A stretch of DNA of 64,000 nt from Colias croceus. Its lineage: Eukaryota; Arthropoda; Insecta; Lepidoptera; Pieridae. Below are positions 37,027-49,844 of this stretch, in pieces. The stretch spans positions 5,357,001 to 5,421,000 of the forward strand of contig NC_059554.1 in the NCBI RefSeq assembly GCF_905220415.1. Reading direction: 5' to 3'. The stretch's first letter is position 1. Each line of letters begins with the position of its first letter. Both the position numbers and the translations under genes were made by a program. A model generated the notes under the pieces. It was given only the letters and a program-made list of their open reading frames with translations, was not told where the DNA came from and ran no database searches.

Positions 37027-37703
37027 TTTTAATGTTGTTATCGGATAGCTACTGTGACAGGTCTTTATTGGGATGACTAAGTTTATTCTCTTCTACCCGC
37101 TCGAGATTTATGAAATGGAATTATTTGAACACAGATAATATTTTACCCAATAATAATTTTGTACAGATTATTAAATTTATAAGGACGACGAAAGTATGAC
37201 GTTTTGTACACAGAAAATAATAAAAAATTAAGCAGATACTCATTTTATTGACAGAGGAATTTTTTTTTACCCCGATTTATCTACACAAAGACGCAAAATA
37301 CTTGAAATCTACTAAAAATCATCATGCATGATCGTCACACGGAATAAGTCGGAAATCTCATGACAATTGATAAAACCTCACACCTGCAGTTCGTGTTACA
37401 GTAACTACAGGACTTAGGAAACTTTATTTTTTCTTTTTCATCTTTTTAGATTCGTCGACGAGTTTACAATTATATAATGTATTTGAATTACGTTTTTTGT
37501 ACCTACGTATATCAAAATTTCAGATCCCTCACGATGTAATGGGACGAAGTGTGAACTATAGTTGTAAACATTTTGAAAATTTCAGTTTCATTTACCTTAA
37601 TAATTGAGAAGATTTTGGCTTATTATTTATTTAGCCATATCTACTGAAACAGTACCATCCGACCAACCATATCAAATGTATACAGATATTATTTTATACA
37701 TAA

Positions 37704-39590
37704 GGTAACGGCACCAGTGGTGGACAAGCATCCAGTAATGGACAAAATAAATATTAAATTTAAATAATAAGACAAAAATTAACGTTATGTAATTTTGCAA
37801 TACTTAAAATAAAAGTTTGGTTCATAAGCTATCAAAATACGACACTTCATCTTATTCGGTCAAAATGTTTGAAGATGGCATAACTTTGTGTTTAGTTACT
37901 GCGACTCGTTTCTAAGAAATCCGTTTTTACTAAGGAAATTCTTAAGGAAGTGAGGACACAATTTTGTTTTTAAGAATTTTTGTATAAATCTTAGCAAAAT
38001 TTGATATTACTTTTATTTATAGTAGATAAGTGCACGAAATATTACACTATTTAGTATCATGATAGGTTATGTTGTTTAAATAAAATTCTTCAGTGTCCAT
38101 AACTGGATTTAATTCTATGGGTATGTCCATTTATGGACATATGTCGAAAATAAACTTTTTTTAAAGATATTAATTACATGCGCTTTTCTGTATTTTATTT
38201 TATTTCTGATTAATAATATACCTATGACGACCATTTCAAACATAGGGTCGCAATATTGTATAACAATTGTCCATGACTGGATTTGCTTTGGTTCCTATAA
38301 TGGACATTTATATTTATTGTTAAAATTACACTCCCCGGCAAATTAATAATGCAATATTGCAATCAATTCCCTTAATAATGGGGATAAAGTAACAAAAGCC
38401 ATGGAAGGATTTGAAGCGCCATGAATAATTGTGCACAAATAAACTATCAGTTAAAAGTCCTCAGGTCTGCTCAATGGGTGCAACAACATAATATCTAGAT
38501 TTATACATGAAGAATACATTTTAGAACAATGGGTCAGTATGTGCTGTGTGACTCGCGTTCTCGACTTCATTCTCTATCTCTGCGTGGAGAAGTCGCATAC
38601 GTACTCATGCGTGTTGTTACTTGTAACGCATCTATCATAGAGAGTTCTCTGATGAACTGTTTGGATCGCTGTCTGCTAAATTCCACCACCATACAGCACA
38701 CACGCTTAAATTTCATCCACACCATCTTGACAACAGTTTATAAGAAGCTTTTTGCCTCGTGCTACAATTTGGAATCCATTTATCCATATCGATGGACCGA
38801 TCAGATTAAGGCTGCTGGCAGATTCAGATAGGCGATTCACTTCACGAGTGTAGCAGAATGCCAGGAAACAGAGAGATATGGCGGAACATCGTGAAGCGGG
38901 TAACATCTACCCCCCAAACCTCATGTTGACCATGTTCGCTCTGTCTAGAGTAATACGACGAAGAAGGAGAGGTCGCAAAATGGTGGCATTATGTGTGGCA
39001 GTACGTTGTGTGTTTGCGGTGTGCGGTGCGGTGGCGTTATGTGATTTTTTAGTTATATTTCTCAGCCCTGACGAAAATAACGACTATTGTTTTTTCTTAA
39101 CGGTCACAACTCGTATTTAACGACGCATTTATCCATTTTTTGCCTAGAAAATGGAAATTAAAATATTCTAAGTATGCAAAATAATTAATAAATCCAATTT
39201 TTTATAAATACGATAAGATTTATTGTATTCCAATCATCATTTTCAAGATTCTATTGATAACTATAAGTCTTCTCCAAGTGTAAATAACTGGAGAAACAAC
39301 ATTAGGTACAGTCCATAAATGGGTGTTCATAACTGGATGTTGTCCAAAACTGGGTGTCCATTATTAGATTTTAACTGTCCAACACTGGTGCAAAAAAGTG
39401 TTTTTTTAATTAATAAATAACTTCATTATGTATGCATTGTAATCTTTTTCCTTACATTGGTTATGTTAAACTAACATTGAACTAAAGGTATAACTAAACA
39501 ATATCCAATAAAGTTAAAAAACCTATGAGAAAATTGCAAAAAACTTCAATTTTTTCCTTAATCTGTACAAGACTGGTGCCGTTACGTTAC
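37704..39590. mobile_element. Unclassified 1.9-kb transposon with short inverted ends
   Basis: The left end AGGTAACGGCACCAGT is matched, inverted, by ACTGGTGCCGTTAC at 39572-39585. Variants of TCCAGTAATGGACA or TCCATTTATGGACA recur inside near 37729, 38100, 38270 and 39310-39400, like subterminal binding sites. The middle is interrupted by non-LTR sequence at 38520-38950. No transposase is left, so the superfamily is unknown. Confidence 0.55.
38775..38935 (+). mobile_element. Decayed non-LTR retrotransposon C-terminus
   Basis: YRWTDQIKAA is followed, after a +1 frame change, by GDSLHECSRMPGNREIWRNI and VKRVT. This is the recognisable C-terminal stretch of insect non-LTR ORF2 proteins. It lies inside the element at 37704-39590. 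Confidence 0.65.
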
Positions 39591-39843
39591 CTATATCCTG
39601 AAATGCGGCTCATATTACTGCGAGAAGTTCAAATTAAGTTCACCCTTATTTCGCTAGTTACATCTATAAGTCACGAAAGCGAGATTATGGTCATAATCCG
39701 TATACAATTTCAACCCCGTGCTTCTGAGGTATTCCATTTAGAACCATCCAATAGTAATGCTCGACCTTTTGAAGAAATTCCTAATGGCTGTTGGCTTATT
39801 ACACCAATGAAGTACTCAGTTCAGCTTTAATTATATTCATCAC

Positions 39844-40035
39844 TAGCTGCTCCGTGCGGTTTCACCCCCGTGGCTCCACTCCTGTTGGTCGTAGCGTGAT
39901 GATATATACCCTATAGCCTTCCTTGATAAATAAGCTATCTAATACCCAAAGAATTTTTCAAATCGATCCCGTTCCCGAGATTAGCGCGTTCAAACAAACA
40001 AACAATCTCTTCAGCTTTATAATATTAGTATAGAT
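39844..40035 (-). mobile_element. Helitron-like element
   Basis: Opposite-orientation copy of the 31199-31367 family, with CTAGCTGCTCCGTGCGGTTT at one end and TTATAATATTAGTATAGA at the other. Confidence 0.7.
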
Positions 40036-40795
40036 TACAAAACAACAAAAATATAAAACTTGAATGAAAACTGATATCAATTAAAAATCAGATTGATGGA
40101 ATTTTCATGGAATAAGTAGGTAGTTATGGTAATAAAGTTTAGTACTGAGAAGTATGTAGTTACCTTGTTTTTGGCTGAGGATGTCATGTATTTACAAAAC
40201 CCAGAATTGTTTCAAATATATTATTTGAAATATTTTGGTATAAGTAGTTACTAATCGTTCTATTTTGAAAGTATGCGATGAATAAACAGTACCGCTATTT
40301 ATTTCCATAGGTTGTATCTAAATAATGTACCTGGTTATGACTACATTAATATTTTGTCAATAAAAATTAACAAGTTCATAATTGTTTGTTGTAGAAATAC
40401 TATTTTAAAGAACTCCTTAGCTTAACGAAATCGAGGAATTTTCAAACATAATTATTTAAACCTATTTAAGAATTTAATAATTTACATAATCATGACATAA
40501 ATGTGTGCAAAAAAAAAACTAGGCTTATTTTGGTAATCGTTTAGACTTCAATATCTATGATAAATTCTGCGTTTGTACCATCACGTACATTTCAAGTACC
40601 TTTCCGATGTATTGACAGACGTAAGGAAAGATAAAGTTTTATATATATAAGTATGTAGCTCTAATTCTCATGAAAATAAGATCTATTTTTTGATTAGTAG
40701 ATTATGTTTACGTCAAGAATTGGATTATCGTCTATATTTTCACTATTTAAGCGAAGGTTTTTCTATACTTCTCACATTCATCCGACGCGGCAAAC

Positions 40796-42341
40796 ATGAA
40801 GGCAGCTTTAGTTTTCTTGACTGTGCTCGCTCTTGGGCTAGCCATCCCTCAGCCCAGGAAAGTCTTCCATGAGCATTTTAATGATTTCTTGGACCTCATA
40901 TTCGATGAAGCTGGCCATGACATCGAGCATCTGATGGAACATTACCAGGAATTCGAAGAATTTAACGCAGCTCTGGACTATCTGAAGACCAAGGACTTCA
41001 ACAATCTCGTTCATGAAATGGAGGACTTACCCGAATTCAAAGCTGTGAGTATATAATATGTCATAGTTAAAAGTCAGTTATCGTTTCGACGCGTTTTCCC
41101 TAGATAAAACAAGTGTTAAATAAACTAGGTAGTGAAAACACGTTGTAGATTTAGCTTAAACGATTATATGCTTAAATGATTAATCTTTAAAACTACGAAT
41201 GATGAGGTTTTATTTAATAGTGGTTCGTTCTTGAAGAAAGTTTTAGTAAGTTTTATTCGTTGTGTTTTCCACAAAGCCCTAATAATATAACCAGTTATGA
41301 AGTAGTCTACTTATGGTGCAAATGTATTTGAGATAGGTGTTTCATTGATAAACATAGTATTTTAGGATTATTTTAAAATTAAGCATTAAAACAATCGAGA
41401 TATCTTTAAGTAACTCTCTCCTTTAGAAAATATACTATTAATTATTTATAACAATTATATACTTTACAGGTCGTTGATTTCTTGGAAAAAGACAACATTG
41501 ATATCACCTTCTTCATTGACATCTTTAACTCCATGATCGGTAAGTATCCAAACTATTTTTAATTTGAATTATTTTTCTAAATGAAGAGAATGAAAATATA
41601 ACTGACTAGCGGTCCGCCCCGGCTTCGCCCGTGGTACATATTTCGCAATAAAAAGTAGCCTAGGTTCTTTCTCAGGGTCTAAAGATAGTCTGTGCCAAAT
41701 TTTATCAAAATCGAGCGTAACAGACAGATAGACAGAGTTACTTTCGCATATTTTATAATATTAAATAGAAGGGAATAGTAGGGATTAATAAGTATTTTAC
41801 TAATATTTAGAACTAACAAAAACAATGTTTCTCACCGTATTATAAATTAAATAGTTTCAAAGTTTAAATTTTTCGCAAGCCATGAATTTTTTCCTCATCT
41901 TCAAATTGCGGGAATTAATTATATAGTTATTAATTAGCAAATAAATGTAACATCAAGTGTTAAAAATTACAGGTAACTTTCAAAATTATTTGCAGATTTA
42001 TGGCAAGCATTCATCAAATATTCACTTATATTTCAGACCAAGTAGAACGTAAGAGACAGGCCAGGCATCAGCTCAGTGGCAGGGACATGAACGCATTCAT
42101 TCAGGACTGCATCTCAGAATTCCCTAAAACCAAGTTGGCTGCCTTGTTCGACCAGAAAATGGGTGAGGATGAAGAATTCAAATCCGCCATTGAAAACCTC
42201 CAGAGTGAAGAGTGGGACAAGGTATGGAACGCTCTGTGGGAAAGCGAAGTATTCCTGGAAGAAGTCCAAACCCTTAAGGACAATGGTATTGATGTATACT
42301 GGCTTCTCGTTGAAATTACAGCTATCTTCGGCCAGAATTAA
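40796..42341 (+). CDS. Secreted insect-allergen-related protein, single domain (paralogue 1)
   Basis: A member of the insect allergen-related/G12 family (PF06757), which includes midgut microvillar proteins, cockroach Bla g 1 and, as relatives, pierid nitrile-specifier proteins. Exons 40796-41044, 41470-41539 and 42037-42341 join in phase and give 207 aa. Residues 1-16 form a signal peptide (MKAALVFLTVLALGLA). One allergen repeat follows: KVFHEHFNDFLDLI, MEDLPEFKAVVDFLE, MNAFIQDCISEFP, LQSEEWDKVWNALWES and a C-terminal AIFGQN. Having a single domain fits the single-domain major allergen group. A TATTTAAG at about 40744 may be the TATA element, and AATAAA is at 42369-42374. A second acceptor at 41993 exists but does not lead to the family sequence. 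Function is not known; a gut-lumen role is inferred from the family. Confidence 0.9.
41606..41766 (-). mobile_element. Helitron-like element in an allergen-gene intron
   Basis: CTAGCGGTCCGCCCCGGCTT through TCTTTCTCAGGGTCTAAAGA to a TTATAATATTA end. Same family as 20757-20942. It lies in the second intron of paralogue 1; paralogue 2 lacks it, so it arrived after the duplication. Confidence 0.7.
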
Positions 42342-43065
42342 ACGTCCGGATGACTGGATTGTTTTGTAAATAAATTGAATTTAATCATACCTTCTTGTTT
42401 TATTATCTTTGCTAGTTGGATGTTAGTTGTTACTGTGATAAGATGACAATGCGTAAAATAAATTGTTATGGCAACAAGATATGGCGAAGATAAATCCATT
42501 GTTGCCATGCGAAGATAAATCTATCAATTCCACTAACACTGTTACTTATCAGATGCTGTATTATTCCTATTCAAATTGGTTATCATAATAATTTGATGCA
42601 CGTTGTGATCATCGTGTAAATAATTGTCGTAGAAGCTCAGCTTTCTGAATTAATAATGTAGGATAAATAATTAGATAATAGAGAGAATAAAAAATTCCAG
42701 TCTCAGGATACTCCGAAAAAGTAGGTGAAACCTAGTCTTAAATCTTGAAAATATAGTACTTTGTAGATTAGCTTTGTAGATTATATAGTACTTTGTAGGC
42801 TAGCATTTATTACATACATACTCAAATGTCAGAATACTATTTTATTTTTGTCTCATGAGGAATTCTCTTTTCCGATAAGATTTCAAAAATCCCCTGTTCA
42901 GATTAATCATATCACAACCATTGTTGATAAAAAGGGTATAGCAATTTATGTACCTATTTTAAGATAATGTTAGAGATTGATGGACGTTATCCGATTTTTA
43001 TCATACAGAGATCGCTTCTGATGTATTAGCCTAAGTAATCATGCGGGGACTAAAACGAATCTGGA

Positions 43066-43073
43066 TATAAATA
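43066..43073 (+). promoter_or_regulatory. TATA box of allergen-related paralogue 2
   Basis: TATAAATA, followed about 30 bp later by TCAGT (43096-43100), the arthropod initiator. The start codon is at 43119, giving a leader of about 20 nt. Confidence 0.7.
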
Positions 43074-43118
43074 TAATGCAGTTTAAGATTTCCTCTCAGT
43101 AATATTTTGCGAGAGAAA

Positions 43119-44121
43119 ATGAAGGTCGCACTCTTTCTATTGGCTCTAGTTACCTTGGGCTTAGCTGCCCCCCAAGCAAGGAAGTCTTTCCATGAGCATT
43201 TTGATGACTTCATGGATCTTATTTTAGAGGAATCCGGTGATGAAATAAAACACCTCATGGAACATTATCTAGAATTCGATGAGTTCCGCGCGAGTCTGGA
43301 CTATGCTTCCACTAAAGATTTCAACCAGCTTATCCATGAGATGGAAGATTTGCCCGAATTTAAAGCCGTAAGTTATTTTGTTCTTTATTAATCACTATTG
43401 TAAAACTGTAATAAACTATAATTTAAATAATTTCCATGTGGATGTGTTTTACTTGTTTTGGATACGCCACATTTTAGTCAGTTGAAAAGGAATGTAATTG
43501 AAGGAACATTGACGTATTTAAACGTTTTACAGAAATAGTTATCATTGTATTTAAATGTTTTTCAATTGTACCTATTTCATGTTGTATTTCTAGTTACAGG
43601 TTTCATGATGTGACTTTTTACTGTTCTGTGGACATGATACTTATTTATATTTTTCTTTTCAGGTGGTTGAATTTTTGGAAGGTCACGAAATCGATATTAT
43701 GTTCTTCATTGACAAGTTGAATGATTTCATTGGTAAAGTATTTCACATTTTAATTAAACATATTTTTATCGAGAACTTAGTACCAACTTATAATACATTT
43801 TATTATTTTACAGACAATATGGTTCAAGACGAGAGAAGATTGAGACATGAAGTTAGCGGCAAAGACGTTAACGCTTATATACAGGATATTATTGCTTTGT
43901 TCCCGAAAGAAAAATTATCTGCTCTCTTTGATGAAAAGATTGAAGAATATGAAGAATTCAAGAGGGCTATGGAGAGTTTACAAAGCGAAGAGTGGGGCCA
44001 GCTGTGGGATGCTCTGTGGGAATCTGAGACCTTCAAATCTGAAGTCGATACGTTGGGTGAACATGGTATCGATGTAAGAGCTCTGTTATATGAAGTCCTC
44101 GCTATCTTTGGACAAAACTAA
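43119..44121 (+). CDS. Secreted insect-allergen-related protein, single domain (paralogue 2)
   Basis: Tandem duplicate of the gene at 40796, with the same three exons and phases: 43119-43367, 43663-43732 and 43814-44121, giving 208 aa. The first two exons are identical in length to those of paralogue 1 (249 and 70 nt). The signal peptide is MKVALFLLALVTLGLA. The domain has SFHEHFDDFMDLI, MEDLPEFKAVVEFLE, VNAYIQDIIALFP, LQSEEWGQLWDALWES and the same AIFGQN ending. The ATG at 43119 was chosen because it follows the TATA box and initiator; the upstream in-frame codons have no ATG. AATAAA is at 44158-44163. The two proteins differ across the domain but keep all conserved blocks, so both are probably functional. 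Confidence 0.92.
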
Positions 44122-44671
44122 TTAGAATATCATGTAAATATATGAATGGCTATCGCCAATAAACATTCTTCATTAATTAATTTTGTTGTTCTTGACTTTA
44201 ATATTTTCGACACAAATTGCAGGTCATTATGGAAGCCTGTCTTGGAAACTAATTATATTATTGTGTTACATGCGTCTCAGCCTATATGTAAATAAAAATG
44301 AATCTTTCCAAATTCCAAATAGTTTTTTCATTAATTAAAAATATTGTTTTGTCCTGTGATTATACATCACTTTTGTATATCATCATTTTTGTTTATTACT
44401 TATGTTATAATATTAGAATTGCCGAAATGAAGTCAGGACGTCGAGTTAGTTTAAATACTACACAGCATGATGTAATGAGTAGATAAACAAAACTAAAATA
44501 AACAAACAAACAATTTATCAATACATTGAGTCATTCTTTATTTATAAAAATGATAGTTTTTCTCTAGACAATAGTTGGTCCAATGCATATTACATTGGGG
44601 CGTCGCGTCGTGTGTGTTGTTCTATTACTGCATTTCAAATTTATATCGCTGCACCCGTTCAATGATAGAAT

Positions 44672-45938
44672 ATGAGAGATACGATAGTTGTTATAGTTTC
44701 CTGTTACATTGGACTCACTTACGAATTTATTACACCCAAAGGAGCTGCAGAGGTGAGCATTTTGAATACATATCTGATAAATTGTGTTCAAATGGTATAT
44801 CATTGAAATTGCATTGCTTAGCGATATAAATATACAGTGTTTACCGAGCTTTATTCATATACTTTTCGTTTCTTTGTTAAAAATCTAAAACGTTGCTTAA
44901 ACACTAAATCTTGATTTGCAGAATGATATACAAGATAATCTTGTTACAACGCCTAACAATATTCCTAATGTCGAGAAAATGGATCGTACTAAAACTTTAC
45001 AAGGAAATAAAAATCAGAATGAACTTGACAAAGCTTTATTAGAAGATTCTCAGGAAAAAAACAAAGCAATCAGCAAGAAAATATCTTACCATCGTTCTTA
45101 CCTTGAGAATAGTACAAAGATTTTAGAAAGTACTAAAAAACAAAACGAACTTGGCTTGTTAGAAGGTTCTCAGCAAAAGAACGATAGGATTTATGAAAAA
45201 ACTAAAAATATTCCTAAGTTTGAGAATATCGACCGTACTATAATTTTAGAAAGAATTAAAAATCAAAATGAACTTGACAAAGCTTTGCTAGAAGATTCTC
45301 AGGATAGGAAGAGTGAGATTAATGAAAGGGCCTTTATTTATATAAAAAGTGTAAAACCAGTTCATAACCATTTATTCAATACGGACAGAGGCAATAAATT
45401 CGATTCCCACCTTTTACCAGGAGATGAAGTTTTCGACGACGTTGCTCGTAAATTCTTTGATAATTATATGAAAAATGGTTTCTTCAAAGCTAGAGGGAGT
45501 GAAGAAACAATACAAACAAATCACCATTTTGTGACTCAGGCTTTTCAAGATGAAAACCACAAAGATTTCGAAACAGTGAAACAGGAAAATAATGATATTG
45601 AAGAAAAAAGAGACTACTTGGAACTTTTAAAAGTTCCTTTGTTAAGATCTTTATCACAAAGTAATGATTTAAAGCAATTAAAATTTAATACATTTAATTT
45701 ACCCTATTATACAACTGAAATGAAAAAAGATGAGATCGAACTTGATGAAGCAGAAACCAACAATCAGGTTGATAAATTTATAGAACAAATTATAAGAAGC
45801 TCTTTTGAAAAACCAATTGATGAAAATAAAAATAAATCTGTTACTAAAAGTAACATAACCGAAAAACACTGTGATGACTGTCTTAAACAAATTCACACTT
45901 TATGTCAATGTAAATTAACTGCCCAAGTAAAATCATAA
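44672..45938 (+). CDS. Unrecognised secreted protein with three internal repeats
   Basis: I do not recognise this family. Exon 1 (44672-44752) encodes a signal peptide, MRDTIVVIVSCYIGLTYE, and ends at a strong donor (GTGAGC). Exon 2 (44922-45938) follows a clean acceptor (TTGATTTGCAG). Both join in phase 0, giving 365 aa. Exon 2 has no ATG for its first 80 nt, which supports the upstream exon. A repeat of about 42 residues occurs three times, with QNELDKALLEDSQ-type cores at about residues 59, 101 and 142. The rest is charged and asparagine-rich. The C-terminus has a cysteine cluster C-x2-C-x7-C-x-C at residues 344-357, otherwise cysteine-poor. AATAAA is at 46003-46008. It lies directly downstream of the allergen pair on the same strand but shows no similarity to them. 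Confidence 0.7.
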
Positions 45939-46404
45939 GATGTTTATTATATATTTATTTTAGATTAAAATATATCCTTAAATTGTATTGTAAATACATT
46001 CAAATAAAAATGAAATTAAAAAATATGAACATTTTCCCTTCATTTCAAAAATTCATATCTATTTTAGAAATTCTATTTACATCTTATACCGTCAGGCTCT
46101 TTCACAAACCCCTGACACAGTTACGTTTAGCTACGCAGCGAGTACACTTTTTCAGCAGAGATCAAGATAACGACCACACAATGCTATCGGGCCTGAGATC
46201 ACTGCGCGCGCATCCCTATCCGACTACGTTTGTGGCTTGAAGAAATGAAATGTAAACACCGGAGAATGCCAACAGATGTCCAGATAGCCAATAGAATCTT
46301 CAAAGAAATAGCATGTCCAGAAGAGACTATTTCGCTTTGAAAAGTCCACACAAACTAGCTTTCAACTTGTGCAATAAACAAAGGAAGTGAAGCGTAATCT
46401 TTAT

Positions 46405-47008
46405 TCAAAATGGAACATTTGTCAAAGATATTGGGAAAAAATAATTCCTTACATTTCGGGTACACTTTGAAGTATTTGTACATCTAGTATATACAGTTTC
46501 CAGTTCTTCAGTCATGTTTGTTGAACAAGATGACTTTGTTCGTCGAGTATATTGTTCGAAAATATTTGTTTCGTTTATAAGTAAGTTACTTCGCTGCAAC
46601 AATATGGCGGTCAGTATAGGTTACGAGTACTTTTATGCACCTAGTAATAAAAGAAAGACAGAATATATTTACAAAGAATATATTTAAAAATGAATAATAA
46701 TGTTTACCTTAAAATAGAAGTCCATAAAGTCTGTAATTTTTTATGCTCTTCAAACTTTTTATAACTAGATGATGTTTGTTACTGCACTGCTCTGTATCGA
46801 CAGGTATAAGATATTCATGAATACTCGAATTTATCAGTTTCCTTAATTTAGAATTTTGAATCGTTTTCAATTTTTCAACAGGTTCGCAAGTTTGCCGGCA
46901 TCGAAGCGCGTCGCTCAAAATCTCGAGATGTGCATATTTTATTTCTTCAGGAGTTTTGTTGAAAACTTCGCTAAGTTTCGTTCTCCGCGTGAAATCCTAT
47001 TTAATTAT
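46405..47008 (-). pseudogene. Doubtful two-exon gene or pseudogene
   Basis: On the minus strand an acceptor-like AATAG before 47008 opens a frame with LSEVFNKTPEEIKYAHLEIL and CRQTCEPVEKLK, ending in TAA at 46709-46711, just before a donor (GTAAAC) at 46707. A second exon, 46593-46405, follows a good acceptor (TTGTTGCAG), encodes 62 residues (EQYTRRTKSSC, TRCTNTSKCTRN) and ends with a stop overlapping AATAAA. The first frame has no ATG and its stop precedes the donor, so the two do not join into one long frame. A TATA box is at 47083-47090. It may be a decayed gene, or I may have missed the first exon. Confidence 0.3.
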
Positions 47009-47082
47009 GTAGATGCGGATGATCGTGCTCGTTTACTTATTTTATGAGGGTATAAACGACCCCCTTGAGCCTGACACTGCCT

Positions 47083-47090
47083 TATTTATA
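47083..47090 (-). promoter_or_regulatory. TATA box of the minus-strand candidate at 46.4-47.0 kb
   Basis: TATAAATA on the minus strand, followed about 20 bases later by GTGTCAGG, an initiator-like sequence. Suggests this locus is, or was, transcribed. Confidence 0.4.
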
Positions 47091-49844
47091 TTGTAACGAA
47101 ATTAGTATCGTAAGCGATTTTCGTAAACCAACGGTTTATATTAATGATTGCAAGACTGAATAAAATTATAAGGATTCGCTTGGATTAACTTCAAGTAGCA
47201 GTTGTTTTGTGGTTAAAAAGTACTTTATAATCATGAAGTATAGACAGAAGTAGGTACTCAAATATTTAGACCATCTGAACATCTAGTTCATTATGCATAA
47301 CCATTGTTAACAGAGTATAATATTTCAATCTATCATCTGCTAATAATAAGTCATTAAAAGTTTTATGAAAAAATAGGAGTTTATTTATAATAATATATTA
47401 TCCTTCAGTCTGTACGTCATAAGGGATTGATTGATGTCCGGAACATTGTGCCGAAATGAGGCTATAAAAATACGGGCTAAATCGCCTATATGAAATTAGG
47501 CTATTGATTGGATGCATTAGATACTTATATTCCTCGTAAAAACTTTATTTTGTGAGCATATAATTTATTTCCCTTCAAGTACAGTAGCTATTATTTTAAT
47601 AACTTCTTTTTATGCGAAAATAACAATAGACTCAATATAATTAAAATATATTATATTTCACAATATTACAATTTACAATATGTCGCAAACAGTGTGTTGA
47701 GTTAATTACGTCATCATTTCTGTGTTTTATCTGGATAATAAATGATTGAATATATCCTCAAACATTTTAGGGTCTCAATATCTTTTGAAATAATGTTTGA
47801 GAATCGAATTATGAGGTGAAGCAGGAAATTAAAATTGCACTTAATTTAATATCGGGTTATATTTATAATTAATATTAATATCCGAATCTGGATACCTAAT
47901 AATTATAGTAGGTACCTATGCAGATTCGGTAATCTGTATGCTAATTAATCAGTATTAATATTATTGATAGTAGACAATAGGTACACAATCATAAATATAA
48001 ATCATATACAAACAATACTGTAACCAAACTTCAAAACATTCGGTTAACTAGTTGGCTCTAATATAAATTGTTTCAATGAGCGGAATGGAACTGTTATATA
48101 GTTCGATTCACGGAATTGGTGTTAAACGTAAACGTAGGGATAAACTTTAGGGACGTGGACGCTAACCCATAATGAATAAACAAAAACTAGTAAATTCCTT
48201 AATAATATGTACCCTTATTCAAATAGTGGTCTGGAGTTTCAGTACGCTATTTTGTGTTCGCTTTTGCTAGTCACGATAGGTAACCTACATCCTACACATA
48301 CGTACGTACATATAAGTAAAGTAGGGAAGTGAAGTAAAGAAGTTTATTCGTACATAATAATATAATGAATAATATATGAATTTATAAAATAACGTATCGA
48401 AATCTAATGCAGAGTTCCATACATAAGCAGGATAAAATACAAACCGATTTTTTGACCAATTGCAGTACCTAGAAAATGATTGAAGATTCAAATTAACATC
48501 ACAGATAATTAAGAATTCATTGTTTTAAACATATTTTAATAATTATTTCAGGGTAGACTGATTAAATCTAGGCAGGACAACCACGAGCGCCACCCCAAAT
48601 GTTCTCGAAACGGCCCTTGCCAACTTAGCTGTGAAGTGAGCATTAGTTGTGAATACACTGCGAAGATAACTACAATAATTTGCACGTTCGCTCAAGTACA
48701 TTGGTAATGACATCTACATTGGAGCTACTTACTATAATCCCTTTGTTCAGCGTGTCAGCGCAGCTTGAATAGGGTCTGACAGACGGACTTCCCTTACAGG
48801 CATATCAATATCACTAATGTGAATATATTTCGCTAAGATAATATTACACTCCTTGTATCAGAGGTACTTAAGTCCTGAGGATCATCGTGTTTCATTGGAT
48901 CTTTTATGATTAATGTATTGATTGCTTCGTGTAAGTACATTATTATTTCAGCAATTATACTGACAATAATAAACTGGTTCATATGAAATACAAATAGTAA
49001 TTGCAAATATCACATAATGGTTTGCTAAATAATAATATTCAAATTATACATTTGTCTGTTCTGACTTCTGACACAGAATACATAATAGTAGCTAAATGCT
49101 TCTGATATAACTTCGAAATAATTTAGATTATTTTTCCGACCCAAATATCGACCAATAGAATTGCACCATTCGACGTCACGTGGTACAACCTACATGGTTA
49201 TTATCACAGAACAGTAAGAACATAATAGAAGTGCTATAATGTCATAATTAGTATGAAAACCAGTGTCGCCAAACCCACACATTTAAACCGATAGTTATAC
49301 AGTACACTACAAGTAAACTATGCCTTTGATTGGACAGCTTAATTTGAGTAAAAACTGACTTAGGTTATAAATTCAGCATTTCAATATGTACCCTAACGAA
49401 CGAAGTTACGGTTTATTTTAGTATAACATCCCTAGGTATATTAGCTGTTTTGTTTCTCTTTGCTCAGAAATTCCAAATTCGAAAACATTCAGCTATTCCA
49501 CAACAGAGGGCGTTGGTTTTCAATACATATAACTTTGAACCTCAACACATAAAGATAAGGTTGAAATTTGTGTCACTCTAAATTAATGACATTAACTTGA
49601 CATTAACCTGATGCTATGCTCTAAGGGATGTCAGCCTTGTTATCGATAATTCACAAATAAATATATTTTTGTGCATTTTTTTTTCTTTCTATTATATGAG
49701 TATAGGATAATGTGTCACATTTTGGAGTATGTTTATTACTACTAAGTACGTCTTTTCATATTATTATATTTAAATAAAAAACGGAATAGAATAGTATAAA
49801 TCTATATTTACAAAACAAACAGAAAATATGCATTATTTAAAAAT

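Noticed and set aside
44298..44486. Hydrophobic 62-codon frame as first exon of the secreted repeat protein
   Set aside because: Its only possible donor (GTAATG) is weak, while 44672-44752 gives a signal peptide with a strong donor in phase.
44916..44921. Start of the repeat protein at a TTG at 44916
   Set aside because: Those bases belong to the acceptor TTGCAG; the exon starts at 44922.
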